Assembly (NCBI GenBank): GCA_002989075.1
Contig: PSQN01000002.1
Coordinates: 512,097 to 576,096, forward strand
Source: Arthonia radiata
Lineage: Eukaryota > Ascomycota > Arthoniomycetes > Arthoniales > Arthoniaceae
Direction of reading: 5' to 3'
DNA length: 64,000 bases
Positions within the stretch are counted from its first letter, which is position 1. Every line of letters starts with the position of its first letter. The position numbers and the translations under genes are program-made. The notes beneath the pieces are model-generated. The model worked only from the letters and a program-made list of their open reading frames with translations, did no database searches and had not been told where the DNA came from. Positions 44,472-55,203 of this stretch are shown piece by piece.

Positions 44472-45220
44472 GATGGTTGTACGCGTTTCTCGCGGGAATA
44501 ATCGAAACTCCGCACGGAACGATGACGATGTGTTCGTAGTTGTAACATCTGCGTCATGCCCCGTCTTAGGCTTTTCTCGACGGTGCTCATCTCCTAGTCG
44601 CGTCAGCTATTGAACCAAAGACGTGGCCACCTTGCGCGCTCTGCGCTCTCCTGTGTTTGCAACGGGAGATGCCAAAGGTTTAGTTGCTGCCGCGCCGCTG
44701 CTGCCGTCTGGAAGCACCAAAATTGCCTATCCGGAATGTATAGCGTCGATTCGAGATTGGCTGGGGTCTTGCCCGATATGGTCCCTCGAGTGTGAACTAA
44801 GAGAGTTAGAACAAGGCTCAATCGATCCGTGACACCCCAAAACGACATCTGGCTTACTTTTTAGTGGTCCCATGCTTCCGTTCAGGCTGGGTTATACAGG
44901 CCCAGATTTGTAATCCTCATATGGAGTTTGGGGTTGCAAGAAAAATAACCTGAAACTCTTTTGGCGGATGTTAATAGTAGAAGAGCTTGCAAATGAAGGA
45001 AGAGGAGTAGATGAAGGAAGACGAAGAAAGATAAGGAATGGAAGTTGCTGGAGAAGATTATAAGGCGACATGAGACTTGAAGTCATCGACAGAGGTTACT
45101 TTCAAAGAGTGAAGAGATGAAGGGTACCTGCAGGCGAGATGGTTGTGGTAAGACTTGCCAAATTGGGTGACGGCGGTGGGTTAGCTTCTGCAACGTCAGC
45201 ATGACCTATTCAATTCAGCG

Positions 45221-45289
45221 ATGTAGCTTTGACCGTCATGGGTTGATCTATGCGATCGTACTGTACGTGCTGCTACGTCGAGTCCAGTT
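45221..45289 (+). repeat. diverged direct repeat, copy 1
   Basis: AGCGATGTAGCTTTGACCGT and the following 50 bp resemble 46674-46742, with shared blocks GTAGCTTTGACCGTCA, ATGCGATCGT and GTACGTGCT. Spacing and orientation are the same in both copies, so this is an old duplication of at least 70 bp. Confidence 0.7.
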
Positions 45290-46673
45290 CGTCACTTTTA
45301 AGTCATTGACGACCGAAACAGTGCCAAGGCTGTCGGGACAGCCTGTCCAGTAGAGAGCTAGTTCCACCTTGTACTTGATACATGCGTTTGGCAAATTGTC
45401 GGCCTGGTCGAACAAACGATGATTGCTTGCTCCAGAGTCCGAGAGTCCAACGAGGAACTCACGCCCATCGTCTTTGAGGTACTGTCCGGATTGCTGAAGA
45501 ACGTTCCGATACCTGTTGGGAAGCTCAATATTCGCCGATTCGGCGTTGAGAAGAACGCCACGCCAGAAGCCGGAGATGGAGCCTAGAAAGAATTAAAAGC
45601 GAATCAGTGTGTTTGCATGCAATGTCCAATGCAAGTGCTGTCTTGAATCTTGAGGCGAGTAACAATGAGAAAGGAGCTGTTAAGCATCTGGATCACCCCC
45701 CAAGCGGCCCTATTAGGGAGGGTCTGAGCGGGTAGATAGTGTGCTTAGGTCGCCTAGAGCAGTAGACTAGTACCACCAATTACCCACACCGGATGGTATA
45801 GACTCTGTGCAAATGTACGAGGTCCATCCGGCTCAAGGTGCTGTATTTTGCATGTCGTGCCCCCGAGTCCCTAAGAGTTCGTGTCTGTCTAAACAAATTC
45901 CTACTGAACTGTATTTAAAAACTATTAGACAAATTCCCGTTCAGACACGCTGGCCCAGGGCTTCACATGCCCTGCGCAACATTATTGTCATGAGATTGAA
46001 AGTGTGATGAACCAGAATGCAGTCCAGACAACGTTGAGCATGGACTCGCCAAGGCCGTGTAGACCGCTTCGTAGGGCAGTGTTGATGAGTTGAATAAGGA
46101 TGGTTTGGGTGAGATGTATCGCTTGCGGTCGCGACTGCCAACAGCCGTTTGGCAACCCATCTTGGCAGGGGCCCGGACTGAACACCTGCGATTGCAAGTC
46201 GAACTGTGTCATATTGGACGCTTGCTTTTTCTTGTAATGCATACCTCGCTACACACTGCGAGAGCTTTCGCGAGTAGTGTCCCACAGCATTCACACCTCT
46301 CCTCTCATGACCTTTAAGGCGTCCCTTGACTTTCGAAAGCCCGGCGCCGGCTCAAATATGCATTTTCTAGGTTGTAAGCTGCTAGTCAAACTGCTGCGTT
46401 ATTAGCCTCGATTGGGAAGTACCGCTTGCAGATACAGCAGCAGGATCATGATGTTGTCGTTGCTTTGGAATATCGCGCGTTGCAGCTATTGTGCTCGCGT
46501 AGCTTCGAAGCGCTTTGGCCGAGACCTCGATAGAGTCAGCAAAACGCTCTAATAAATAGATTGTAGATTAAATAGAAGACAAAGGATTGTATGACGGATG
46601 GAGGCCACGTATATGCAGCTCCTTTCTCGTGCCAAAGGGGCCCTTCTCAGAGCCAGCAAGCCTGCTTGGGTTA

Positions 46674-46742
46674 GCGACGTAGCTTTGACCGTCAAGGATA
46701 GATATATGCGATCGTGCCGTACGTGCTCCTACCTCTACGTCC
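46674..46742 (+). repeat. diverged direct repeat, copy 2
   Basis: Second copy of the repeat at 45221-45289, about 1.45 kb away, similar over about 70 bp at roughly 75-80 percent by eye. Confidence 0.7.
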
Positions 46743-47152
46743 TCATTCAGTCTAGGAGGGCAAAAGAAATTGCAGTCTACCGAATGAGGATGGTTGATAA
46801 TATTTGCAAAGATCATTCTCCTCAACGTCTCCTTCTTCATACAGTACGGTGCGGTTGACATTCAAACAGTCGATATCAAATGGATTGTGTCATATCGTTG
46901 TAGTGTGATAAGGGCCAGAACAGTGCTGGAAAATGGACAACATGTCAAAGAGGGCTGAGTGTGGGGTGTGTGTGGTATATATAATTAGCAATGCGTCGTC
47001 GAACATGAACAGAATGGCGATTGCTTGCTCCGGTATGCGTCAGACGGACAGCTGAAGCTTAACTTGAAGCGTGGGGACCAACCTGCATTCAACTCAACCC
47101 CCGTGTATTACACATTACCTGCCAATTTCTCCCCGACGGACGGCCTCACTAT

Positions 47153-47635
47153 TCAACAGTGAAAATCGTATCTGAATCGCGCGCTGAGCGGCTCGCCAGA
47201 ATCACTCCCCAGAGGAGCGTTCCCGCGACCTGGCGATCCCACAGTAGTCCCACCCGCTGCATCTCCCTCCAGATCTTCCGCCTGCTGGATAACTCCAAAA
47301 TCATAAACCGCCTCCTCCCTCGGCCACCCTTCAGATATTGACCGCTTGTCCACAGTCTTCTTGTCCGCATGGGTGAGTCGCATGAATCCGAAACGTTTCA
47401 TCGGCTTGCCTTTGTTGTCGTCAACGCATGAAGGGCATGGGCCCGTTATGGTAGATCGCCAGTCGATCGTCCAATTCTCGGGTGTTCTATTGGCAGTCAC
47501 TCTGCGTCTAAGTCCAACACTTGGAGGCGCATACGGGCACGAAGGTATGTCTTGCTCTTCGAAACATGGATGAGAGAATCGCTTGTACGTGTGGGAGCAT
47601 TCATAGCAGCACAACGTCGTTCGGCAAGTAACCTC
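47153..47635 (-). CDS. Cys-rich small protein, copy C; start codon not visible, possibly decaying
   Basis: This paralogue of the gene at 16997-17371 has the N-terminal YECSHTYKRFSHPCFEEQ, then SCP, a 48-bp intron (47487-47534) at exactly the same codon as in copy B, then PENWTIDW...CPSC and the core MKRFGFMRLTHADKKTVDK...GWPREEAVYDF. The intron is stop-free and in frame. No ATG lies in frame before the Cys-rich part. The codon aligning with copy B's ATG reads GTT, and the frame opens immediately after the stop of the upstream gene (47641). Either a first exon lies further upstream or the gene has lost its start. The tail from DLEGDAAGG on is low-complexity. Function unknown. Confidence 0.5.
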   Translation of the reverse strand, partial: EVTCRTTLCCYECSHTYKRFSHPCFEEQDIPSCPYAPPSVGLRRRVTANRTPENWTIDWRSTITGPCPSCVDDNKGKPMKRFGFMRLTHADKKTVDKRSISEGWPREEAVYDFGVIQQAEDLEGDAAGGTTVGSPGRGNAPLGSDSGEPLSARFRYDFHC

Positions 47636-47640
47636 GGTCC

Positions 47641-48125
47641 TCAAGCCTTCCTGTCGTCGCGCTCACTGTCCCACTCGAGGTTTGAAAGTTCCCATATCAG
47701 CTGCTTCTTGAGTGTTTGGTCTTCACCACGGTGCTTTGAGATAAAGTCAGTAGCCGCCGTAAGCCTCGACACAAGCTATGAATGACCTCAGCAATCTCCA
47801 GGCTCTCCATCTCAGTCCGCATCTCCTTGACCATTTCGAATATGGCCAGCCTCAGCGGTTGGGCACAGAGTCTTCTCTGCTCCCAATTTTCCATCGTCAT
47901 GTCGTAAACGAGTTTCCGCTCGTTCCGTCTCCATTCAGACATTGATTGAATATCGCTGTTCGGAGCGTATTGGGCATTGTTGGTTCCGTTCCAGTAGCGT
48001 TCGGAGGGCTCGTCATATCGATGCGGGCGATCAGTGAAGCGCACCCACACCGTGAAATAGTTGAAGATCTCAAGGAAGGTCTTGAGTTTCATCGCGTTCG
48101 CGTTATCAGACGCGTCGGTCGCCAT
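47641..48125 (-). CDS. hypothetical helical protein with probable short intron or frameshift
   Basis: The start is at 48125 (MATDASDNANAMKLKTFLEI). The frame contains FTDRPHRYDEPSERYWNG and a helical region ending around EIAEVIHS, then would stop at 47697. A different minus frame carries on with a strongly protein-like ending, AATDFISKHRGEDQTLKKQL then WELSNLEWDSERDDRKA, stop at 47641. Two readings are possible. One is a 56-bp intron from GTCAAG to CATAG, which removes part of the helix. The other is a one-base loss near 47,780. The helix continuity favours a frameshift; the intact splice frame favours an intron. No family recognised. Confidence 0.5.
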
Positions 48126-48612
48126 CCTAAAGACAAGGAGTCAGCGCAACGTCTTTTGGGGCGCATTCAGGTTCCAAATAATGCGTTTCGAGACAACGCC
48201 AGCGCAATGGCTGCCACGTGGTAATACTTGCGTGACGAATCAAGGTGTTTTGGTGGTCTGGCAGTTGTCGTTGCGATCAATGCGATGTTTTACAGAAGTC
48301 AGAAAAGTTTGACGGATGAACTGATAGAAGCGAGATGCTGGAAAGGTTTATAACCGATAAACACGGGACCGTGCTTGTTATCCGGAAAATGAGCGTCGTT
48401 TCTCCCAGGTAAAAGCGCCGGATTGAGGTGTTCTTATCAAACCACATGAACAATGCACGCAAGAAGTCACCAGCACATGAACGCGTGCTCTTGAGAAGGG
48501 TATTTGGAATGCAAACCCTTACGGTCAACTGCGAGCTCGTGTGAACCGCAATTGACGATTCTCCTTGACAATCGACTGGATGATGAGGATCAACAAGCGC
48601 TCTTACTTACTC
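48126..48612. other. intergenic, no gene seen
   Basis: This 487-bp stretch lies between the 3' end of GPI11 and the start of the hypothetical gene on the same strand. It presumably holds the latter's promoter. Frames here are short and mutually overlapping. Confidence 0.45.
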
Positions 48613-49440
48613 TCACTCAAAGTCCACGATGCGCCCCCAAAGGAGTGTCCCACCGAGCAGCTTCCCCGCCGTCCATCCCAAATACGCGCCGGTACCTACC
48701 GTCACAGGCCACTTCTGCCAATCTCGATCCCAGTCGAGCGGTATCGGTATTGCACCAAGCCAGCAGCCCAACAGCGCGCCCAAAGCAGCGCCCAGACACT
48801 CGTCCATGGGCGCGCTTATGCTGATGATCTGTCGCCAGTTCTGCGCCCGCAGGCCTCGTGTGTAGAAGAGCGCTGGTGTTGCCAGAAGGGAGACGTGCAA
48901 AGCGAGTAAAGCGGTGTGCGAGTGGTGTGTGGTGAGCGGCGCCCCGTGAGCGACGAGAAGGGCGAAGAGAATGGGAGGAGCGAGAAGCAGCGCAGAAGTG
49001 ATTGAGATGAGTGTGGGCTATCAGGCCTTGGGATTAGCACTGAGCTCCCATGTACGAGCACTTTAGTGGAAACATACAGCTACACGGCTCGTCCAATGGG
49101 CACCCTTGGCTGCTTGTGTGCCTTGCTTCTTCTTCCCTTTCTCAGCAGATGCTGTCCCGCTACTAGGTGGCAAACACAGCGCGCAATATGCACCTTGCAA
49201 TATCCCAATGGGTATGAGGAGCGCGGTCAATGCGGAGACTGGGTCAGACACGATGGACCGGAAGCCAGCGATGTAGATCAAGGGGACAAGAGCACTGTGT
49301 ACGTGTGTGAACGTTTGTGAGGTCTGCTCCTGTAGGATGGTGATCGGCTGTATGGCAGGAAGCAGTCCAGAGGATGCATCTGGACTTGCTGGTTGTTCTT
49401 CAGATGTCGGTGGCCTCTGCGGGCCAGCTTGAGGCGCCAT
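48613..49440 (-). CDS. GPI11: GPI-anchor biosynthesis protein Pig-F/Gpi11 (255 aa, two exons)
   Basis: An ER membrane protein that partners the ethanolamine-phosphate transferases adding EtN-P to the GPI glycan. Exons 49440-49078 and 49017-48613 flank a 60-bp intron and join in phase 0 (SRVA|PTLIS). Hydrophobic segments include LVPLIYIAGF, ALTALLIPIGILQGAYCALC and SALLLAPPILFALLVAHGAP. The C-terminal signature DWDRDWQKWPVTVGTGAYLG with a Gly-rich last helix is diagnostic for Pig-F. The length matches fungal homologues. It is divergent from the FAM32A-like gene, with 268 bp between starts. Confidence 0.92.
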
Positions 49441-49708
49441 GCTGTAACCGGCTTCAAATACGGATATGCATGCAATTGCACCTTCTCGACCAACGCTATC
49501 GCTCTGTGTTCATGCTGGACATAGCTGGCATGCAACGTGGGAGACTTCATTTCCGATTTTGAAGTTCAAGGCGACAGCAGTTTTGTCATCGAGCTAGTCA
49601 GCCACTTAACTCTTGGCGCATCTTATCGAATTGCCGTCACATTACCTCGACTTGCTTTTCTCACAACAAACAAATGAGACTGCAAAAGCCTGACAGCCAC
49701 AAGTCACA
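49441..49708. promoter_or_regulatory. shared divergent promoter region (GPI11 / FAM32A-like)
   Basis: A 268-bp gap between the two start codons must contain both promoters. No defined factor site is evident. Confidence 0.5.
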
Positions 49709-50181
49709 ATGGCCAAAGACGACTACAGCGGTGTCGTCAAAGGCGGGCTGAAGTTCAAAGGTCAGGGTGTTAAGAAAAAGAAGAAGAAGCCTTCCTCCAA
49801 ACCTAAAGACGTCGAGAAGAGGGAAGATCTCTCCAAGGCCATTACAGAAGCAAGTGATGAGGGTGCCCCAGGCAGTCCTGCAGCCGAAGCAGACTCCGAA
49901 AGCGCGAAGGAGATGACTGCAGAGGAGCTGCGTGAACTTCGCGAGTCACGCATGACGGAGTCAGAGAGAGCGTTTGCAAGGGCGAAGCGAGAGCGAGTAA
50001 GTTAACAGATTGTGGAAGAACTATAGGTCTACTGTTATAATGATTACTGACGCTGCGGTAGATGCTCAAGGGCGACAGCAGTGCAGCCCTGAAAAGCTAC
50101 GAGGAGAGGAAGCAGCAGTTTGCCAAAGCACTGGCAGAAGCACCAGAGCACAACGATATGCCAAAGGTCGGACCTGGCTAA
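49709..50181 (+). CDS. FAM32A-family protein (135 aa, two exons)
   Basis: Exons 49709-49996 and 50062-50181 flank a 65-bp intron. The N-terminus YSGVVKGGLKFKG followed by a Lys run (KKKKKK) and the Thr/Glu helix MTAEELRELRESRMTESERAF match the FAM32A (DUF1754) pattern. The C-terminal SYEERKQQFAKALAEAPEHNDMPKVGPG ends in the family's D-x-PKV motif. FAM32A is a nuclear protein associated with the spliceosome in its catalytic stage in animals; a similar role here is inference. The family's last residues often include W and are slightly shorter here. Confidence 0.85.
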
Positions 50182-50679
50182 GTTCTGTTTCGCCTATTTC
50201 AATTTGGATCCATTGTTGACGAGATACTGGAACGAGCTCGCATCAAAACCACCCCATATTACATCGTACATGCTTGACTCTACGTCCTTACTAACAATTG
50301 CGCGCATCTTATCCTCCAACTCGCACTCTGTATCGGCTCGAGGACTCTCATATCGAAGAGCATGTTCCTGACGCCCATGCTCATACCAATGCTTTCCTCA
50401 TCAAACTCATACTTCAGCCTCACGATCCCAAACCATCTCGCACGGGCGTCGGCCATCTGGTGTGTTATCGTCCTCACGTGGACCCGTTCGCCTTCTGCGG
50501 CAGCATTCGTAAATCAGGCAGTGAGACGTGTGAGCAAGTTGCCGGGCTCTCTGCTTCCCGCCGTGTTTCTTCTCTTCTCAACTCAAACCTCCCAGTGTGA
50601 GGATCTTGTAGATCTGATGGGCTCACATCGCTTTGGTTAGGCGTGTCAGACTCTTTGCATAATTTCGACCTGGGTCAAT
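50182..50679. other. convergent intergenic region
   Basis: About 0.5 kb between the 3' ends of the FAM32A-like gene and PEX16. Overlapping frames of 60-100 codons exist on both strands, but none has a recognisable pattern. Both terminators must be here. Confidence 0.45.
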
Positions 50680-51975
50680 CTACATCGTGGCGGTTGGGAA
50701 ATAGTATTGATCCCACAAGAACTCGTAATCCTCAATAATGACGCCGACCATGTCAATGAGCATCTTTCCTCTGAGCTTCTCAGCAAAGCCGTGCACCCAG
50801 TGCCGGGTAATGTTCTCGTAGAAAGCTCCACGCATCATCCACCATCCCATGGACCAGCCACGCTTGCTGAGCTCATCCCGCTCAAGCGCCGTCAAGCTGC
50901 GAAGCCCGCCAGTCACCCGTTGTTGGAAGTCCTGTTTTGCCAGCTGTCGGGCGCCATATTCGAGACCAAAGCCGATCAACCAGGGCCGCCAGTTCTTCTT
51001 GTCTTTTGCGTAATGCTGCATCACAAGCGCGGTGATGACAGGTCGTAGAATGTACATCCATTCTGCGACTTCGCCCTTGCCAGTCACGCGGTGCAGGAGC
51101 GCTTTTGGTGGTTTGACATCATCCGCGGTGAGGACTTTCGACAAGAGATAATTGGACACATCGTGCGAGTCCGGCAGGCTGGGCAATGGCAACCCAGTAC
51201 GCGGCATCGTCCACTTGACGTCGTCCGAACTCTCACTAGGAGTACTTGCGGCGCCATCCTGGTCGAGCTGTTCGGTCGGGTCTTGGTGTTCAAGCTTGCT
51301 TGGGTCGACTTCTCGTTGCGGAAGTGGCGGCGACAAAAGCGGGCGGGAGTTGGTAAGACGCAGCAGTAGAAGTCTGCAAACCGCCTTCACCACCTCCAAG
51401 AGCACGACTACCCGCCATCTGACCTTCTCTCCTTTCCGCTTCGCCGCCATCTCCCACAGCAGCTCCGTGTATTGAGTCATTTGCAGTAACAAGGCAATGC
51501 GACGATATATTGACGACTTGCGCGTCCAAAACTTAGTATATCGGTTGTGCGGAGAGGGGTGAGGACGTTGCGCCTTGGGCAGTCGTGCGACAGCTTTGGC
51601 AAGGAGGGAGTCATGGTACATCGACAGTAGTTGGACGCCGCTATGTAATGATTCTGAGGCGATCTCGGATTCTCTGAAGCGTCCAGGGATGAAATAGGTG
51701 AGTTGTCGCAAGCCGGATTCAATGTTGGTCACCATTCCGGCATTCTTGAGGATGAGCTCGTCGTACTTGGTGCGCCATTCAGTCGGCAGTGAGATTGATC
51801 GCGGTATGCTTGCAGCGGATTCTTGCATGTCTTTGAAAGCGCCTTTAGCGCTTTTCTGGCCGTCCATGGTGGCTGTCGAAGTTATAAGAGGACGGACGCG
51901 ATCAGAGGAAGGAAGGGCCGAGGCAGTGCTTGTTGGAGAGATCGTGGTACTCAGCCCGCGGTCTGATCCGATCAT
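50680..51975 (-). CDS. PEX16: peroxisomal membrane protein Pex16 (431 aa or 395 aa)
   Basis: A peroxin needed for membrane-protein import or early peroxisome formation. A single open frame. The first ATG at 51975 gives 431 residues; a second ATG at 51867 (MDGQKSAKG) gives 395 and may be the true start, because the first 36 residues are Ser/Thr-rich and atypical. The family pattern is visible: TEWRTKYDELILKNAG, LRQLTYFIPGRF, QYTELLWEMAAKRKG, LLEVVKAVCRLLLLRLTNSR, then WMYILRPVITALVMQHY and WRPWLIGFGLEYGARQLAK. It ends with a helical segment before YEFLWDQYYFPTATM. It is divergent from RPN8 with about 300 bp between. Confidence 0.93.
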   Translation of the reverse strand: MIGSDRGLSTTISPTSTASALPSSDRVRPLITSTATMDGQKSAKGAFKDMQESAASIPRSISLPTEWRTKYDELILKNAGMVTNIESGLRQLTYFIPGRFRESEIASESLHSGVQLLSMYHDSLLAKAVARLPKAQRPHPSPHNRYTKFWTRKSSIYRRIALLLQMTQYTELLWEMAAKRKGEKVRWRVVVLLEVVKAVCRLLLLRLTNSRPLLSPPLPQREVDPSKLEHQDPTEQLDQDGAASTPSESSDDVKWTMPRTGLPLPSLPDSHDVSNYLLSKVLTADDVKPPKALLHRVTGKGEVAEWMYILRPVITALVMQHYAKDKKNWRPWLIGFGLEYGARQLAKQDFQQRVTGGLRSLTALERDELSKRGWSMGWWMMRGAFYENITRHWVHGFAEKLRGKMLIDMVGVIIEDYEFLWDQYYFPTATM

Positions 51976-52273
51976 TTAATATCACGCTTATTTCGACTGA
52001 TACCGCGTCGGAGCTCAAGATGAGATATCTAGTTTATACATTGCTCTGCAACTCTCACATAATCCTTGAGCCCCGTTAAGACTCTCGAAACGAGCCTTCA
52101 ATCTTTCCCGCCGTGAAACACTCTCGAGACAATTCTCATCGCTACAACACTCTTGTAATCCCGCTCGGTCATCAACCCAGGTCGTTGCAAGCCTATCCGA
52201 TCGAACGCATCAATCTGCGGTCCATTTCATTCCATCGCTGCGCAGACCGCTCCTGTCTTCTGCGGCATACAAC

Positions 52274-53465
52274 ATGCCTGCCACAACAGCAGAGACGCTG
52301 TCATTAGTCAACCGAACCGTCACAGTTGCACCCCTCGTTCTTCTATCAGCAGCAGACCACTTTGGGCGAATAACCAAAGGCGCCAAGAAGCGCGTCGTCG
52401 GCGTGCTGCTGGGTCAAAATGATGGCAAAGATGTGCGCGTATCAAATTGCTTCGCAGGTGTGTCTAGTAAATATCCTACCGATCCTGTTTTCATATTGAC
52501 GAGTGATGCCAGTACCTTTCGAAGAAGACGAGCGAGACCCCAGCGTTTGGTTCCTTGATCACAATTACATCGAATCGATGGGCGACATGTTCAAGAAGGT
52601 CAACGCGCGGGAGAAGCTGATAGGATGGTATCACACCGGTCCGAAGCTGCGAGCGAGTGACTTGGAGATCAACGAGTTGTTTAAGCGATACAGCCCGAAC
52701 CCACTACTAGTCATCATCAATGTACAGCCCATAGAAGTCGGCATACCAACAGACGCTTATTTTGCGGTGGAAGAGATCAAAGACGATGGCACAGAGAGCC
52801 GGAAAACGTTCGTACATACACCAAGTACGATTATGGCGGAGGAAGCGGAAGAGATCGGCGTGGAGCACCTGCTACGAGACATTCGGGATGTAGCGGTTGG
52901 TACACTCAGCACACGCATCACCGGCCAGCTACAGAGTTTACAAGGTCTACACATGCGATTACGAGAGATTGGTGAGTATCTCGCTAAGGTGGAGAAGGGC
53001 GAGCTACCTGTGAATCACGCCATCCTGGGCAATCTGCAAGATGTCTTCAACCTACTGCCAGGTCTGAACGCCCCTGGTGGCGGCAAGAAAGCTATACCTA
53101 ATTTGGGCGGCCAAGCAGCCCATGTCAACGGCGCAGGACATCTTGCAAATGGCAGCGCGCTGAAAGAAGAGAGCTCATTCGGCAGTGGACAGAACAACGA
53201 GCTCACCAGAGCGATGAGTGTCAAGACGAACGATCAGCTGATGAGCATCTACCTCAGCAGCCTCATCAGAGCCATCACAGCTTTCCACGACCTCATCGAG
53301 AACAAGATCCAGAACAAGCAGCAAGCGGAGGAGGCGGATGGCACTGGCAAGGACAAGGACGAGAAGAAGGAGACGAACGGCGTGGATAGTGAGAAGAAAG
53401 ACGAGGAGAAGAAAGATGATGAGAAGTCGAAAGATAAGGAGAAAGAAGGCGCGAAGAAGAAGTAG
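52274..53465 (+). CDS. RPN8: 26S proteasome regulatory subunit Rpn8 (378 aa, two exons)
   Basis: An MPN-domain subunit of the 19S lid. It pairs with the deubiquitinase Rpn11 and is itself catalytically inert. Exons 52274-52457 and 52513-53465 flank a 55-bp intron and join as [13 protein letters not shown]. The MPN domain covers about residues 15-150 ([35 protein letters not shown]). It lacks the metal-binding JAMM histidines, as expected for Rpn8. Two long helices follow ([40 protein letters not shown]). The tail is a KEKE-type repeat of Lys and Glu, about 45 residues, common in fungal Rpn8. Confidence 0.95.
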
Positions 53466-53644
53466 AAGTGCACGGGTGACATGCATTGGGCGGCGTTGCG
53501 CAATGGCTGTGAAAACCAAAAGCCCAATGAGTGGGCTCTGTAATTATACACGGCAGCCGTCGAAAACAATCTCAGCTGCTTTGCAGGACATGACGTCTCT
53601 TGCCTCCACCTCACCACGTACCCTTCCATTCGCGACCATTGCTC

Positions 53645-54775
53645 TCAAAGCCCAAATCCGGCACCAGCAGCCCATCCAGCAGCCTCCTCGACATCAACCC
53701 ACTTCTGCACCACACCCTTCACATCCCTCGCACCTCCACCGTCATCACCGCCCACACAAAACACCCCCGCCATCGCCTCCGCCAACACACAAGCAAGCAA
53801 ATGCTTACAACACGCCGGCAACCCTTCCCTTCCCTGCTTCACACCCACCATGCCCTCCTTTGCCTCCTCACGTCCATCAACACCGCCACCACCAACAGCC
53901 TCAAAAACATCCAACCCCCCAAAACCCCACCGCAATCCCTCAGGTAAACCCCTCCTCACTCCCCCGTCTAACACACGCCCACCCCCGTCCACACCTTCCC
54001 CACCACTTCCACCACCTCCACGATCCTGACCTCCCATCACACTCACAAGCCTCAACCTCGCCTCCTCGCTCACACCCCGGCCATCCATGAACCGCGCAAA
54101 CGCAAACGAAGGACAAGAACAATTCCACGCGGACAGGTGGATCGTATACCCTTTACTCGCCGCATACGGGTTCTCAGAGGCGCTGGTTGCGGAGAAGCGG
54201 GAGGGCGGCGGTTGCGCGGAGCGGACGTGGTGGGTTGTGTAGGTTTTGTTCGCTGCGTTGGGGGGGATTGTTCGGTCAGGGGGAGGTGGTTCTGGTTCTG
54301 GTTCCGCTTGTGGTTTGAGTAGTTTCTGTGGGGCTTGTGGTCGTAATTGGGCCTCGGGTTGGTTAGAAGAGGAGGGCTCGTCAGGCATAGGCGTGTCATT
54401 ATCATCAGCGACGGTCATTTCATTGACGATGTCATGGCGTTGTTGCGTTAGTGTTCCGTGGATTCCGTGACTTGTTTTTCTAACGTCGTCGTCTTTGCTG
54501 TGGTCTTCTTTTGGTGGCTTGTCGCCGGCTGCTTCATGTCGTGCAGCGACGTTGAGCTTGATGACGCATTGGCGGTCTAAGAGGTCGAGTGCGTCAAGCA
54601 GAATGTGGGGGTATATTAGATGCAGTGTCAGTAGGGCTGGATGTGCGGCGTCGGGGATGCCGGCACCCGGTGTGGCATTTTGTGATGCCTTGAAGAGTGT
54701 GGCAATTAGGCGGGTTAGTAGCAGTGGGAGGCATGGGTGTAGTTGTGATGGATTGGTGGGATGAGTGTTGGACAT
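53645..54775 (-). CDS. SWIM-type zinc-finger protein, possible Shu2/Sws1 homologue (376 aa)
   Basis: A single open frame from an ATG at 54775. A SWIM module can be read as WNCSCPSFAFA near residues 215-225 and CCKHLLACVLAEA near 318-330, giving C-x-C-x(n)-C-x-H with an unusually long, Gly-rich insert (RGGGGSGGEGVDGGG) between the two halves. The N-terminal helix LHPCLPLLLTRLIATLFKAS and an acidic/Pro-rich middle complete it. In yeasts the SWIM protein Sws1/Shu2 promotes Rad51-dependent recombination, and this may be the counterpart, but SWIM domains occur elsewhere. The insert could hide an in-frame intron. A 250-codon plus-strand frame across the 3' part is an antisense shadow. Confidence 0.7.
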   Translation of the reverse strand: MSNTHPTNPSQLHPCLPLLLTRLIATLFKASQNATPGAGIPDAAHPALLTLHLIYPHILLDALDLLDRQCVIKLNVAARHEAAGDKPPKEDHSKDDDVRKTSHGIHGTLTQQRHDIVNEMTVADDNDTPMPDEPSSSNQPEAQLRPQAPQKLLKPQAEPEPEPPPPDRTIPPNAANKTYTTHHVRSAQPPPSRFSATSASENPYAASKGYTIHLSAWNCSCPSFAFARFMDGRGVSEEARLRLVSVMGGQDRGGGGSGGEGVDGGGRVLDGGVRRGLPEGLRWGFGGLDVFEAVGGGGVDGREEAKEGMVGVKQGREGLPACCKHLLACVLAEAMAGVFCVGGDDGGGARDVKGVVQKWVDVEEAAGWAAGAGFGL

Positions 54776-55203
54776 ATGAAGTGATCATTGGCAAGCGTGA
54801 TGGCGTGGGGGTGGGCAGGGGAGGCGATAGGGTGGCAAATTCGGCTTCAACGAAAGCGTGTCGCGCAGGACCGATTTAGGGGACTATCGAGGCGAGGATT
54901 ACACCTATAGCCATATTTAAGGTTCGGCAATGTCACTCCACTCGAAGGTTGGAGAGCAGTACGCAGAGCGAGAGACTATGCTTGCTTAACCATAGCGATT
55001 CGATGGCTGATCCATCATGCAAAGGATGCATTAACTAAGCCTCCGCGTTGGAGACATGTATATCTTTGTTGCCAATCATGCAGCGACCATATCACACTTC
55101 TATCTCCCTCACATAGACCCTCTTGTAAATCTGCACGTATTTTGGTCCACGTTCCCGAGCTCCTTCAGCCTCCGCTACTGCCCATGCCTCATTTCCGCAT
55201 CGT
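54776..55203. other. intergenic, no gene seen
   Basis: This 428-bp stretch includes the upstream region of the SWIM gene and the 3' end of the kinase gene, both on the minus strand. No other feature recognised. Confidence 0.45.

Larger units (their letters stand above)
44472..47152. other. gene-poor transition zone
   Basis: Nearly 2.7 kb of normal GC content with no frame I would call a gene. Short frames at 44603-44848 (minus), 45358-45561 (minus) and 46598-46858 (plus) lack domains and splice support. It contains a diverged direct repeat (about 45,221-45,289 and 46,674-46,742). Probably decayed sequence bordering the heterochromatic block. Confidence 0.5.

Noticed and set aside
53338-54090. 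250-codon plus-strand frame, Pro/His/Arg-rich
   Set aside because: It overlaps the RPN8 KEKE tail in another phase and is antisense to the Gly-rich part of the SWIM gene. The composition reflects the complement of Gly/Val codons.
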